In this document: piece after piece, positions 49,831-61,318 of the stretch
How the letters are laid out: the number at the start of each line of letters is the position of its first letter
How positions within the stretch are numbered: the first letter of the stretch is position 1
Assembly: GCA_029216955.1 (NCBI GenBank)
Contig: JANAVB010015600.1
Location: 31,596,554 to 31,660,553 of the forward strand
From: Iris pallida
Taxonomy: Eukaryota; Streptophyta; Magnoliopsida; Asparagales; Iridaceae
Length of the DNA stretch: 64,000 nt
Direction of reading: 5' to 3'
Position numbers and translations under genes: made by a program
The notes under the pieces: model-generated
What the model saw: the letters and a program-made list of their open reading frames with translations, nothing else
The model's database searches: none
What the model was told of the DNA's origin: nothing

Positions 49831-50060
49831 CCCATGCGCCGATTGGTGCAGGAATCCCATGCGCCGATTTGTGCAGGAATCCCATGCGCCGATTGTGCAG
49901 GAATCCCATGCGCCGATTTGTGCAGGAATCCCATGCGCCGATTTGTGCAAGAATTCCATGCGCCGATTGTGCAGGAATCCCATGCGCCGATTGGTGTAGG
50001 AATCCCATGCGCCGATTGTGCAGGAATCCCATGCGCCAATTTGTGCAGGAATCCCATGTG
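49831..50060 (+). repeat. 25-base tandem array in Z 5' LTR
   Basis: Nine units of CATGCGCCGATTTGTGCAGG plus AATCC, with 24-25 base variants, and a partial tenth. Looser CATGCGCCGGGA units precede it at about 49686-49745. The matching array in the 3' LTR is 57780-58011. Several ORFs on both strands are products of this repeat. Confidence 0.92.
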
Positions 50061-50784
50061 CCGGAATTGCTCTATTTTACTGTTTTTGCCTATTTAAGTT
50101 GTTTTGTAGTTATAATCTTGAAAAACTCAAAGCATGAAAGTTGTAGATCTTTTTCTTGGCTTCAAGAATATGTTATTAGTTATTTTATACAATTTTTCTC
50201 ATTCATGATAATGTAAGAATAGAACACGATAGTGGCCCGCTGTGGCGCACTCTTGACAAGTAAACTGACATGACAAGTATGAAAGATCTGGACACCGTGG
50301 GCGATTGCGTTTGTACAAATAAACCAGTACTGTCTTGCATCATGTCTAGGATGGGGATTCCTGAGTACCACGGTCAGGGGTACCTACTGAAATTGACTAA
50401 GGCTAATTAACTAGAATGATTCAGTAGTCATGAAGAGATTCCCAGCTACAGGCAATCCCGTTATCTGGGCGCACTAACGGACTTGTAGCCTACCGACGAG
50501 TAGGGCACATTTCTAGCACACAGTCACGTGTTGCATTCTTCATAACGGACATTCAACCCGGATAACCTGGATGGTCTGCAGGGCTTGTGGCTGTTGGGAT
50601 AATCTCATTGCATCTTGCTAGTAACTAGGCCTGTGATAACCCTAGTTAGTTAAAAGTATCAAGCCGTACTCTTGATTAGCCGTGATTGATTGGATGAAGT
50701 TTATTCCAGCTTAGTCTTATCCTGATCCTGTACAAGATTGTATCAGGACATAATTTCTTGTATCGATAAATGATGGGATAACAA

Positions 50785-51315
50785 GTTCTGTTCAGACGAA
50801 GGGTTACAACCCCGGTCCTTGTTTGGTTTAAGGGTTGTAACTTGGTTATCTGAATAGTTCCATGGTTATCTTATCATATATCGTCCTGCTTATTGTGCTT
50901 GCCTTAACAATAACGATCGGGGGTCCAGTTCTGTTCCGGCGAAGGGTTACAACCCCGGTCCTTGTTTGGTTTAAGGGTTGTAACCTGGCTCCCGAAGCAG
51001 TTCTGTGTCCTCTCTTCGTTTATTGTCTTATTGCAACCCATGTCATGTTCGTCATGTTTTACCTTACTTCAATACCATGATTATTTATACTGGCCTTAAC
51101 AATAAAGATCAGAGGTCCAGTTCTGTTCAGGCGAAGGGTTAAAACCCCGGTCCTTGTTTGGTTTAAGGGTTGTAATCTGGCTCCCGGAGCAGTTCTGTGT
51201 CCTCTCTTTGTTTATTGTCTTGTTACCTTATCAATAGTAATTGAGGCGGGTTTCTATTCAGGCGAAGGATTGCAACCCCGGTCCTTGTTTGGTTTAAGGG
51301 TTGCAGTCTGGCTAC
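50785..51315 (+). repeat. Four copies of a hairpin cassette in Z 5' LTR
   Basis: Cores at about 50785, 50927, 51119 and 51251, each about 65-70 bases: GGGTTACAACCCCGG, then TCCTTGTTTGGTTTAA, then GGGTTGTAACCTGG. The two arms are inverted repeats of about 10 bases. Spacing is 130-190 bases. The 3' LTR has the same four (about 58734, 58876, 59067 and 59199). Confidence 0.9.
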
Positions 51316-52006
51316 TTGAATGGTTTCTCCGTGCTCAATATATTATTGTTATCTCAGTTATTATCAGTATCTTTTAATTACCTTAACTATTTATTTGTGA
51401 TATGCTGGTTTTAGTTCCTAAGTGAAGCCTCCTTTGTGGCACTTGCTCTTTCTGGGGTCTGACCCAGCTGGTTTTGTGTGGCCAGATATCGGAGCAGCAC
51501 CAGAGGATCCACCTGTCTTCCAGCCCGATGGTGACCACCAGGCGTAACCAGGGCAACGAGTGGGTTTCTTTTGTCCTCCCACTCTATTTGTAAAATTATT
51601 CTTTTGAGGCATTTAGCCGGCGAGCACGTGTTAGCTCGTATTGTACCTTATTTACTGTCTGCCTAAAGGCTGTAACATGATTGACAAATCCTAGGGTTGA
51701 TCATGTGTTGACTAAAAACTCTTGCTAGTCCTGACATTTTGTACGACTAGCTTCATGATCATCCAATATGTAATGTATGGGACGCCTTACTATTGTATAT
51801 TGATGCTCTAATATCTTGTGACTATTACTACTTGCTTGTGATTGAGACAATAGGTTTATTCTTGACCATAGGAGACTGATGGATTGTAGTTAAACCCTCA
51901 TATATCTAGATAGCCGTGACCGTATAGTGACGTGAATTCCATTTCACTATATGTAGCTGGCTATGTCTGCCCCCGCTCTCCAGTATTCTGGATCTTGGAC
52001 GTGACA

Positions 52007-52037
52007 TGGTTTTAGTGGTGGCCCATGCAGGTCTTGT
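52007..52037 (+). promoter_or_regulatory. Z leader block at primer-binding position
   Basis: TGGTTTTAGTGGTGGCCCAT then GCAGGTCTT, directly after the LTR, starting with TGG. I cannot match it to a tRNA 3' end from memory. Confidence 0.55.
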
Positions 52038-52303
52038 AAATCAAGATATGTGAGGGTTTGCCGAATAGATGTCTCAATCAGTACTCGCCCTTGATCTCTG
52101 CTCGTATCTTCTGAATCCCTGTAATCTTGACCTGATCACATGCTTGTATCGTTGATCTGTCCTGGTCCTTCCTTATTATTCCCTATGTCGTCTTCTTCAG
52201 CGGCATTGTTCCTGGACCTGTCGATCAGCAAGGCGAAGCACCTCCCGCGGAACAGCAGCAACCTGGAGATCAAGCCCAGCATTCAGGAGTAGCCTCCAGA
52301 GTC

Positions 52304-53445
52304 ATGCCTACCGAAGGAGAACCACCAGTTCAGCCCGTCCAGCCTGCAGAGCCTAATGATGGCACTTTGGTGGGTCTCATCAGATCATTATTAGCTTCCC
52401 AAGATCGTCGAGGAGATGCTTTGCACCAGGCGGTGGCAGACGCTTTGACCAGGGGAGGTCATCAGGGTAATAGCGCGGCCAACAGCTTCAAGCGCTTGAA
52501 CCCTCCCTTCTTTGACGACAGTGAAGATGCGATCGCTGCAGATGCATGGCTTCAGGACACAGAGGTGATTCTAGAAGCAGCCAGGACTCCAGAGAACGAG
52601 AAGGTGGCCGTAGTGCGCCTGCAGTTACTAGATCTTGCCCGCAGCTGGTGGGTAGCGCAGGCCGATGGATTAGTGGCCCCTATTTCATGGGCAGTATTCA
52701 GGGAGAGATTCTAGACCAAGTATTTCGATGTTGTAGCTCGGTACGATCTACAGACGAGGTTCACCAATCTGAAGCAGATGGGCAGGACGGTCGACGGATA
52801 TGCGGCCGAGTTCTCCAGGCTTAGTCGGTTTGCTCCCACCTTGGTAGCGACCGAGTTCGATAGAGCCCAGCGGTTCCAGCAGGGGCTCCACCTAGCGATT
52901 TTATTGGCGGTGGAGCAGTTTGAGCATCAGACTTTTGATACAGTGTTGAGAGCAGCCCGGAGGCATGAGTATACCTCCCAGAGAATCGTGGATAGGACCG
53001 GAGATCGAAAGCGATCTCACGGCCAGATGAATCAGTCATCAGCACCAGCCCCGGCAGCCAGGGCTTTGACCATTGGAGCTCCGAGGCGGGCGACCTCAGT
53101 GACGTCGGTTCAGCATTCCACCCCGACGCACACTCAGCAGCAGAAGCAGTCTTCCGCAGTGGGATGTTCACACTGCGGGAAGCCAGGACATATGGTATCC
53201 GAGTGTCGTAGAGCACAGGGTTTGTGCTTTGTTGTGGTGCCCCGGACCACAGGGTTGGGAATTGCCCGAACAGGGGGAGTTCATCATCCTTCTCTAGTCC
53301 TTCAGTTAGAGGACCAGCACTAGTCCAGCAGCAGCAGCAGCTGCAGTACCCGTTCCCGAGGCCGTTACCGACGCAGGCCCAGGCATTCCAGCAGCAGAGA
53401 CCACAACAGTATGCCCAAGCCCAAGCCTTGATCCAGAGCAGATAG
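52304..53445 (+). pseudogene. Z gag (capsid and nucleocapsid), broken
   Basis: The frame from ATG 52304 gives the capsid domain (FKRLNPPFFDDSEDAIAADA, LQLLDLARSWW). A TAG at 52712-52714 replaces Gln in RERF/TKYF. The same frame resumes at 52715 with the second capsid half and the first zinc knuckle CSHCGKPGHMVSEC (about 53167-53208). A frameshift near 53224 moves the second knuckle (CCGAPDHRVGNC) into the pol frame, which then runs through a Gln-rich linker to a TAG at 53443-53445. Another TAG follows at 53455-53457. The ATG choice follows Z' gag; the frame is open a little upstream and an earlier start is possible. Confidence 0.9.
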
Positions 53446-53490
53446 AGGAATTTTTAGCAGAGGGGACCCGCACCCAGAGGACATGGTCAA

Positions 53491-55203
53491 GTGCTGGCCT
53501 TGACCATAGGAGAAGAAGGAATAGCACCAGGTGAGGTGGTGGCAGGTACTATTCTCGTCAACACCTTTCCAGCTTCAGTATTATTTGATTCTGGTGCCTC
53601 ACATTCATTTATGTCTGTACGATTTGCGACACGGGTAGGACTGGAGCCCGAGTCATTATCAGTGAGGCTCAATATACTTACTGGTAACGGACTTGTGGGA
53701 GTAGATAGAGTATTTTCCTCGTGTCGGATCGTAGTTAGCGGTAGAGAATTCCCCGCTAGATTGATAGAGTTCCCGATGGCCGATTATGATGTGGTCTTAG
53801 GGATAGATTGGTTGAGGGACCAGTATGCTAGGATAGACTGCCACATTGGCAGGGTTATTTTTAGCATTCCAAGCGAGCCGGAGCTTTCCTTTTCTCGAGG
53901 CGAAGTTGAACCTTCTCCTCCAGTATTGCGGATGGCAGTAGCAGCAGTACAATTACCTCGGATAGTCGAAGAGTTTCCAGATGTTTTCCCAGAAGAGCTT
54001 CCAGGGATGCCGCCAGAGCGAGAGATCGAGTTTACCATCGACTTGATTCCCGGGACAGCCCCAGTGTCAGAGAGAGTCTACAGGATGGCACCATCAGAGC
54101 TGGAGATATTGTACAAGATGATTAAAGAACTCAGAACCAAGGGATTCATTCGTGCTAGTGGATCGCCTTGGGGAGCCCCGATGCTTCTTGTGAAAAAGAA
54201 GGATGGTACGTCCAGATTGTATGTTGATTATCGTACCTTGAACTCAGTGACAATCAAGAACAGATACCCTCTCCCGAGGATAGATGACTTGTTTGATCAA
54301 CTCAAAGGGGCGTCAGTATTTTCGAAGATCGACTTGTGGTCAGGATACCACCAGATCAGAGTCAGAGAGCAGGACATCCCGAAGACAGCTTTCAGATCGA
54401 GATATGGGCATTGGGAGTTCCTTGTGATGCCATTTGGAGCAACTAATGCATCGGCTGTATTCATGGACCTCATGAATCGCATCTCCATGCCTTATTTGGA
54501 TCAGTTCGTGATTGTGTTCCTAGACGACATCCTGGTCTACAGCAAGAATGAAGCGGAGCATGAGCAGCAACTCCGAGTTGTCCTCCAGATTCTCAGAGAG
54601 CACCAGTTGTATGCCAAGTTTAGTAAATGCAAGTTCTGGCTCGATCGCATTTCGTACTTGGGTCATATCATCACCCGAGGAGGAGTTGAAGTGGATCCCC
54701 AGAAGATCGTGGCCATTGAAACATGGCCAGTGCCTAGCACAGTTGCAGAAGTTCGCAGTTTCTTTGGATTGGCCGGCTACTACCGGCGATTTGTTTCAGA
54801 ATTTGCTCGGATTTCAGCGCCATTGACCCAGTTGACCTGCAAGAATGTGCAGTTTGCTTGGACAGCAGAATGTCAGGATTCTTTTGAGAAGTTGAAGCGA
54901 GGCTTGATGACGGCTCCTATTCTCAAGCTTCCAGATGGAACCGGAGGATTCTCAGTATATTGTGATGCTTCGGGCAGAGGTTTAGGATGTGTTCTGATGC
55001 GGCATGGGAAGGTAATAGCATATGCGTCGCGACAACTTCGTGATCATGAGAGGAATTACCCAACCCATGACTTGGAGCTGGCAGCAGTAGTATTTGCACT
55101 TAAGTTGTGGAGGCACTACTTGTACGGAGATAGGGTAGAAATTTTCACCGACCACAAGAGCCTGAAGTATGTTTTCACCCAGAAGGATCTCAACATGCGT
55201 TAG
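53491..55203 (+). pseudogene. Z protease, reverse transcriptase and RNase H (570 codons)
   Basis: Protease: DSGA active site at residues 33-36 ([12 protein letters not shown]) and GIDWL. RT: entry [20 protein letters not shown], fingers [20 protein letters not shown], first catalytic Asp in [11 protein letters not shown] (relatives have R for W), [10 protein letters not shown] box at about 54513-54540, and thumb [10 protein letters not shown]. RNase [21 protein letters not shown] and [10 protein letters not shown]. The frame ends at TAG 55201-55203, where Z' has Gln in NMRQRRW. It would be read as one polyprotein with the integrase. All RT and RNase H catalytic acids are present. Confidence 0.95.
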
Positions 55204-56844
55204 AGGAGATGGCTAGAGCTGCTTGTGGATTATGATGTCAACCTGCAGTATCACCCAGGGAAGGCCAACGTTGTTGCAGATGCATTGAGCAGGAGAGCCA
55301 GAGTTTATTTCCTGACAGCGCAACCAGAACTGTTAGCCGATCTTCAGAAGATGGGTATAAAAGTTGTCCTCCCTTCCAGTGTGGCATTGATAGCCAGCAT
55401 GCAAGTTCAGTCCACTATAGTCGAGAGGATCCGGATGGCGCAGTCAGTAGATTCCAAGCTTCAGCGACTCAGAGCAGAGTGTGAGGCAGAACGAAGACCA
55501 GAGTTATACATTCATGAAGATGGTACACTTCGACATGGTAAGCGTCTTTGTGTACCCAGTGGAGATATTAGACAGGAGATCATGATGGAGGCTCATAGTT
55601 CACAGTATTTCATTCATCCCGGCGGTACGAAGCTGTACCGTGATATTCGTCAGCACTTTTGGTGGAATGGCATGAAGAGGGAGATAGCCCGGTTTGTCTC
55701 TCGTTGTCTAGTCTGCCAGCAAGTTAAGGCTGAACATCAGAGACCAGCTGGACTACTTCAACCATTGCCGATTCCCGAGTGGAAGTGGGAGCATATAACC
55801 ATGGATTTTGTGACGGGAATGCCCAGATCCCCAGCTGGCAGAGACGCTATTTGGGTTGTCATAGACAGGCTCACGAAGGTGGCTCACTTTCTTCCGTTCA
55901 GAGTTGGTCAGTCGACGGCTCAACTAGCGAAGATGTATCTCCGGCAGATTGTCAGATTGCACGGTGTACCAGTCAGTATCACTTCAGACAGAGATTCAAG
56001 ATTTACGTCGCACTTTTGGCATAGCTTGCAAGAGAGTTTGGGGACTCACCTCCAGTTCAGTTCAGCTTATCATCTGCAGACAGATGGCCAGTCGGAACGC
56101 AGGATCCAGACTCTTGAAGATATGTTACGGTCATGTACACTCGACTTCGGTGGTTCGTGGGAAGATCACGTGCACCTGGTGGAGTTCTCGTACAACAACA
56201 GTTTCCAGGCCAGTATCCAGATGGCACCGTTCGAGGCACTGTATGGTAGAAAGTGTCGATCCCCGCTAGCCTGGGATGATGTTGGAGAGAGGCAGATGCT
56301 TGGTCCGGAAATGATTGCTCAGACCATTGAAGTGGTCAGAAGAGTCGGAGATCATCTTCGAGTTGCCCAAGATCGCCAGCGCCATTGGGCCGATTCTCAT
56401 CGGCGCCCTCTTGAGTTTTCTGTCGGCGACCATGTATTCCTGAGGATTTCGTCTAACCGCGGCGTCATTCATTTCGGCGTACGAGGAAAGCTTAGTCCTA
56501 GGTATATAGGGCCGTTCGATATTCTGGAGCGAGTAGGTGATGTGTCCTATCGTCTCGCTCTTCCACCGTCGCTACGTGAGGTGTATGACGTATTCCATGT
56601 ATCCCAACTGCGACGGTATATCCCAGACCCGAGCCACATCCTGGATTATTCAGAATTGGTTGTTGGTGCCAACCTTTCGTATGAGGAGAGGCCCGTGTCT
56701 ATATTGGACCGAAGAGAGAAGACACTCAAGAACAAGACTATCAAGTTAGTCCGGGTTGCTTGGGGTCATCACTCTTTGGGTGAGTCGATGTGGGAGCGTG
56801 AGGATGATATCCGATCGCGATATCCCGACCTGTTTGACTCGTAA
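55204..56844 (+). pseudogene. Z integrase with chromodomain-like tail (539 codons open)
   Basis: Continues in the RT frame after the TAG. From Met 55225: linker VADALSRR, zinc finger H124, H131, C161, C164, then catalytic D194, D255 and E291 (35 residues between the last two), the GPY-type C-terminal region (GDHVFLRISSNRG, KLSPRYIGPFDILERVGDVS) and the chromodomain-like tail from about residue 490 (PVSILDRREKTLKNKTIKLV to YPDLFDS). The frame ends at TAA 56842-56844. The catalytic set is complete, the best preserved enzyme in the window. The tail may guide insertion to marked chromatin, as known for chromoviruses. Confidence 0.95.
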
Positions 56845-56992
56845 GGTATAATGTCTTCCTTATGCCTTATGCTTTCAATTCCTTGCTTGAATAAATGACT
56901 GCATGATAGACTGCTTGTTATAGCTTACGATTAGTATAGCCTGTCCTTGCAATTCTAGCCCTTGATTAAATTTCGGGGAAGGAATTCTTCTA

Positions 56993-57006
56993 AGGTGGGT
57001 AGAGTT
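56993..57006 (+). promoter_or_regulatory. Z polypurine tract
   Basis: AAGGTGGGTAGAGT directly before the 3' LTR, preceded by AAATTTCGGGGAAGGAATTC, a changed form of the palindrome seen in X, Y and W. Confidence 0.7.
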
Positions 57007-59954
57007 GTAATGCCTATAGTTCGTATTACGTATCTTGGTATACGTGTACGTATTCTTGACTCGTATTGCGTATTTTCCTGCATGGTTATTTTGGCGTGTC
57101 ATTGGATATGGCATAGCTTGGTTCGGCTTAGCTTGGTTTGGTTTGCTTTTGGGTTCATCATGAACCAAAAGAAAACCCCCACCTACCACCATCACCCTCA
57201 TTTATATTTCCACCTAACTCTTTCTCTCTTCATTTTATTCTTCTCCTTCACTTCTTCTTCTCCACCATTTACTCTTCCACCTACTAGGAAAGAGAGCTAG
57301 GCAAGTGCAAACTTGCTTCATGATGGATCTCATGTTTTATTGTTCCATTCTCTTCCTTACTAGATTCTAAGCCACTTTAGAACTAGAAGTTTTCAATTTT
57401 AATGGTTATATTTTTGTAGATCTAAGTTTTAATTCCTTCTTGTTTAGTTTTCTGGGTTTTGATCTCTAAAAACTTGGTATTTCCAAAAACTAGTGGTTCC
57501 ATGTTGTAGAGAATTCAATTTCATACAGTTTTGGCTTTTGTTTCGCTTGATTTCGACTTCGGATGAGGAAGTTATGGCCATGGCAAGTTTTCGGAACTTT
57601 CATGGCTGAACTTGCTGTTTTGGGACGATGAACCCCATGCGCCGGGAACCTCATGCGCCCGGGAGACCATGTGCCGGGAGGCCATGCGCCATGAAATCTC
57701 GACAACGCATCCCTTAACTCCGAGCGTGTCATGCGCGTAGGTTCCCTACGCGCATGTACTGAAGACGCAACGTGAGTTCCCATGCGCCGATTGGTGCAGG
57801 AATCCCATGCGCCGATTTGTGCTGGAATCCCATGCGCCGATTTGTGTAGGAATTCCATGCGCCGATTGTACAGGAATCCCATGCGCCGATTTGTGCAGGA
57901 ATCCCATGCGCCAATTTGTGCAGGAATTCCATGTGCCGATTGTGCAGGAATCCCATGCGCCGATTGTGCAGGAATCTCATGCGTCGATTTGTGCAGGAAT
58001 CCCATGCGCCGGAATTGCTCTATTTTACTGTTTTTGCCTATTTAAGTTGTTTTGTAGTTAGAATCTTGAAAAACTTAAAGCATGAAAGTTGTAGATCTTT
58101 TTCTTGGCTTCAAGAATATGTTATTAGTTATTTTATACAATTTTTTTCATTCATGATAATGTAAGAATAGAACACGATAGTGGCCCGCTGTGGCGCACTC
58201 TTGACAAGTAAACTGACATGACAAGTATGAAAGATCTGGACACCGTGGACGATTGCGTTTGTACAAATAAACCAGTACTGTCTTGCATCATGTCTAGGAT
58301 GGGGATCCCTGAGTACCACGGTCAGGGGTACCTACTGAAATTGACTAAGGCTAATTAACTAGAATGATTCAGTAGTCATGAAGAGATTCTCAGCTACAGG
58401 CAATCCCGTTATCTGGGCGGACTAACGGACTTGTAGCCTACCGACGAGTAGGGCACATTTCCAGCACACAGTCACGTGATGCATTCTTCATAACGGACAT
58501 TCGACCCGGATAACCTGGATGGTCTGCAGGGCTTATGGCTGTTGGGATAATCTTATTGCATCTTGCTAGTAACTAGGCCTGTGATAACCCTAGTTAGTTA
58601 AAAGTATCAAGTCGTACTCTTGATTAGCCGTGATTGATTGGATGAAGTTTATTCCAGCTTAGTCTTATCCTGATCCTGTACAAGATTGTATCAGGACATG
58701 ATTTCTTGTATCGATAAATGATGGGATACCAAGTTCTGTTCAGATGAAGGGTTACAACCCCGGTCCTTGTTTGGTTTAAGGGTTGTAACTTGGTTATCTG
58801 AATAGTTCTATGGTTATCTTATCATATATCGTCCTGCTTATTGTGCTTGCCTTAACAATAACGATCGGGGGTCCAGTTCTGTTCAGGCGAAGGGTTACAA
58901 CCCCGGTCCTTGTTTGGTTTAAGGGTTGTAACCTGGCTTCCGTAGCAGTTCTGTGTCCTCTCTTTGTTTATTATCTTATTACAATCCATGTCATGTTCGT
59001 CATGTTTTACCTTACTTTAATACCATGATTATTTATACTGGCCTTAACAATAAAGATCAGGGGTCTAGTTCTGTTCAGGCGAAGGGTTACAACCCCGGTC
59101 CTTGTTTGGTTTAAGGGTTGTAACCTGGCTCCCGGAGCAGTTCTGTGTCCTATCTTTGTTTATTGTCTTGTTACCTTATCAATAGTAATTGAGGTGGGTT
59201 TCTATTCAGGCGAAGGATTGCAACCCCGGTCCTTGTTTGGTTTAAGGGTTGCAGTCTGGCTACTTGAATGGTTTCTCCGTGCTCAATATATTATTGTTAT
59301 CTCAGTTATTATCAGTATCTTTTAATTACCTTAACTATTTATTTGTGATATGCTAGTTTTAGTTCCTAAGTGAAGCCTCCTTTGTGGCACTTGCTCTTTC
59401 TGGGGTCTGACCCAGCTGGTTTTGTGTGGCCAGATATCGGAGCAGCAGCAGAGGATCCACCTGTCTTCCAGCCCGATGGTGACCACCAGGCGTAACCAGG
59501 GCAACGAGTGGGTTTCTTTTGTCCTCCCACTCTATTTGTAAAATTATTCTTTTGAGGCGTTTAGCCGGCGAGCACGTGTTAGCTCGTATTGCACCTTATT
59601 TACTGTCTGCCTATGGGCTGTAACATGATTGACAAATCCTAGGGTTGATCATGTATTGACTAAAAACTCTTGCTAGTCCTGACATTTTGTACGACTAGCT
59701 TCATGATCATCCAATATGTAATGTATGGGACGCCTTACTATTGTATATTGATGCTCTAATATCTTGTGACTATTACTACTTGCTTGTGATTGAGACAATA
59801 GGTTTATTCTTGACCATAGGAGACTGATGGATTGTAGTTAAACTCTCATATATCTAGACAGCCGTGACCGTATAGTGACGTGGATTCCATTTCACTATAC
59901 GTAGCTGGCTATATCTGCCCCCGCTCTCCAGTATTCTGGATCTGGGGCGTGACA
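57007..59954 (+). repeat. Z 3' LTR
   Basis: Collinear with 49058-52006. 25-base array at 57780-58011 and four hairpin cassettes (58734-59263). Ends GGGGCGTGACA. Confidence 0.95.
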
Positions 59955-59959
59955 AGACA
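59955..59959. other. Target-site duplication AGACA (right) of Z
   Basis: Matches 49053-49057. Confidence 0.95.
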
Positions 59960-61318
59960 CGATCATATCGCTCTGGTACAGTAGCTGCTGCAGAGGGGTC
60001 TGCCACCTCTCACCTTCAGCAGCCAGCCCCTGGTACCGCAACCCCAGTCATGCCAGCTGGGGTAGATGTTTCAGCAGCTTTCGGAGATCCATCAGCTGGG
60101 GTGGGTGTTCCATCAGCTGGGAGACAGAGTCCGGTGCTTCCCGAGATCCTTCCACTGCAGCAGCCTCCACCTGCGGGGATGGTAGATGCTGCTCATCTAT
60201 TTTCTTTCGTGGAGAGGATTCTGGCGTCTCACCAGCAGCAGCAGCAGCAGCAGCAGCAGACTGCCGATTATCGTCAGGGGATTGACGAGGCCCACCAGCT
60301 GGTTCGTGCTACAGTAGAGATGGTGACTGCTCAGGAGGAGCAGCAGCAGCCTCGTCGGAAGGAGAAGGACATACAGGACTTCCAGAAGATGCATTCCAGA
60401 GAGTTCCTGGGCACTGAGGGCATCCATTATGCAGACGACTGGATAGAGCATATCGAGGAGATATTCAGGCTGGCAGAGATACCAGATCGACTCCATATCG
60501 AGGCGGCAGGCAGGCAGATACAGGACTTAGCCCGTGCGTAGTACCAGACAGATCCCAGAGTGGGAGTTGAGGGCCAGACTTAGGCCCAGTTCAAGGAACT
60601 GTTCAAGGAGCAGTTCTTTCCTGATGTGGCCTTGGGAGGCATAGAGGCACAGTTTGAGGGTCTGGTTCAGGGAACCCAGATGGTAGCTGAGTACGCCGGG
60701 AAGTTTTGTCGATTGGTCCGGTTCATAGATGACTTGACTGAGAAGACGAAGGCGAGGAAGTTCCGCCGAGGCTTGATTCGAGAGGTTCGGTCGCTGACTA
60801 AGAGCGACCGGAATGCTACCTTTGCAGAGATATTTTTTGGGGCTATGGCAGCGGAGGACGACCTAGGGTTGAAGTTGAAGAAGGGTCATGACCTCCAGAG
60901 TGGTAGCAGCAGCGGAGGCCAGGCCAAGAGGCCTCATGTTCAGATTCAGCAGACCCAGGCACCAGTGATGGTTCAGCAGGTGCAGCATCAGCATCGGGGT
61001 CAGGACCCGAAGATGATCAGTTGTTCCTACTGCAGGAAGTTGGGACACACCAGGGAGCAGTGTAGGAAGAGGCTGAGGGTTTGCTATTCCTGTGGGTCCG
61101 AAGCCCACCAGAAGATAGACTGTCCATTTGCACCTCCTCTTGAGGGAGCTAGGCCACCTGTAGCTCAGCACCAGAGGGGTGGAGCTTTTGCGATGGCGGT
61201 CGAGGAGACCGACACTGCAGGTGATGGGTTAGCAGGTTTGTCCTTCTCATTCTTCTTTCCCACTTTCCTGTGTGATTCCATTAGTACTTGCCAGGATATT
61301 GTTTTGATTGCTAGATAG
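59955..61318 (+). pseudogene. Y gag, main part
   Basis: After AGACA the frame gives RSYRSGTVAAAEGS, matching W gag, then a Gln-rich stretch (CAG run near 60236-60258) and the capsid (DFQKMHSREFLGTEGIHYAD, GTQMVAEYAGKFCRLVRF). Two in-frame TAGs interrupt it (60539-60541 and 60581-60583); the second replaces Trp. Both zinc knuckles are intact: CSYCRKLGHTREQC (from 61022) and CYSCGSEAHQKIDC. The protein ends at a TAG (61316-61318) after a short stretch where W has its protease (W: FPAFALFDSGAS; Y: FPTFLCDSIST). Y thus encodes only a gag with a protease stub. Confidence 0.88.

Larger units (their letters stand above)
49058..52006 (+). repeat. Z 5' LTR
   Basis: TGTAATGCC...GGACGTGACA. Contains the 25-base array (49831-50060) and four hairpin cassettes (50785-51315). 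Confidence 0.95.
49058..59954 (+). mobile_element. Element Z: nearly complete Ty3/gypsy chromovirus-like element nested in Y gag
   Basis: LTRs of 2949 bases (49058-52006) and 2948 bases (57007-59954), perfect AGACA duplication, leader block, gag, protease, RT, RNase H, integrase, chromodomain-like tail, palindromic block and polypurine tract (56993-57006). The coding region has one frameshift and four in-frame TAGs, all at Gln positions. Otherwise all catalytic residues are present. The nearly equal LTRs differ by scattered substitutions, so it is among the youngest insertions, though no longer autonomous. Confidence 0.96.

Noticed and set aside
49831..50060. CRISPR-like regular repeats
   Set aside because: Units abut without unique spacers, lie within an LTR and recur in the partner LTR; the genome is plant.
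49653..50216. ORFs on both strands over the Z 25-base array
   Set aside because: Product of a tandem repeat with unit length close to a multiple of three; all are repetitive and the lengths differ between LTRs.
60224..60262. CAG run in Y gag as a microsatellite of interest
   Set aside because: Ordinary Gln-rich stretch common in gag linkers.
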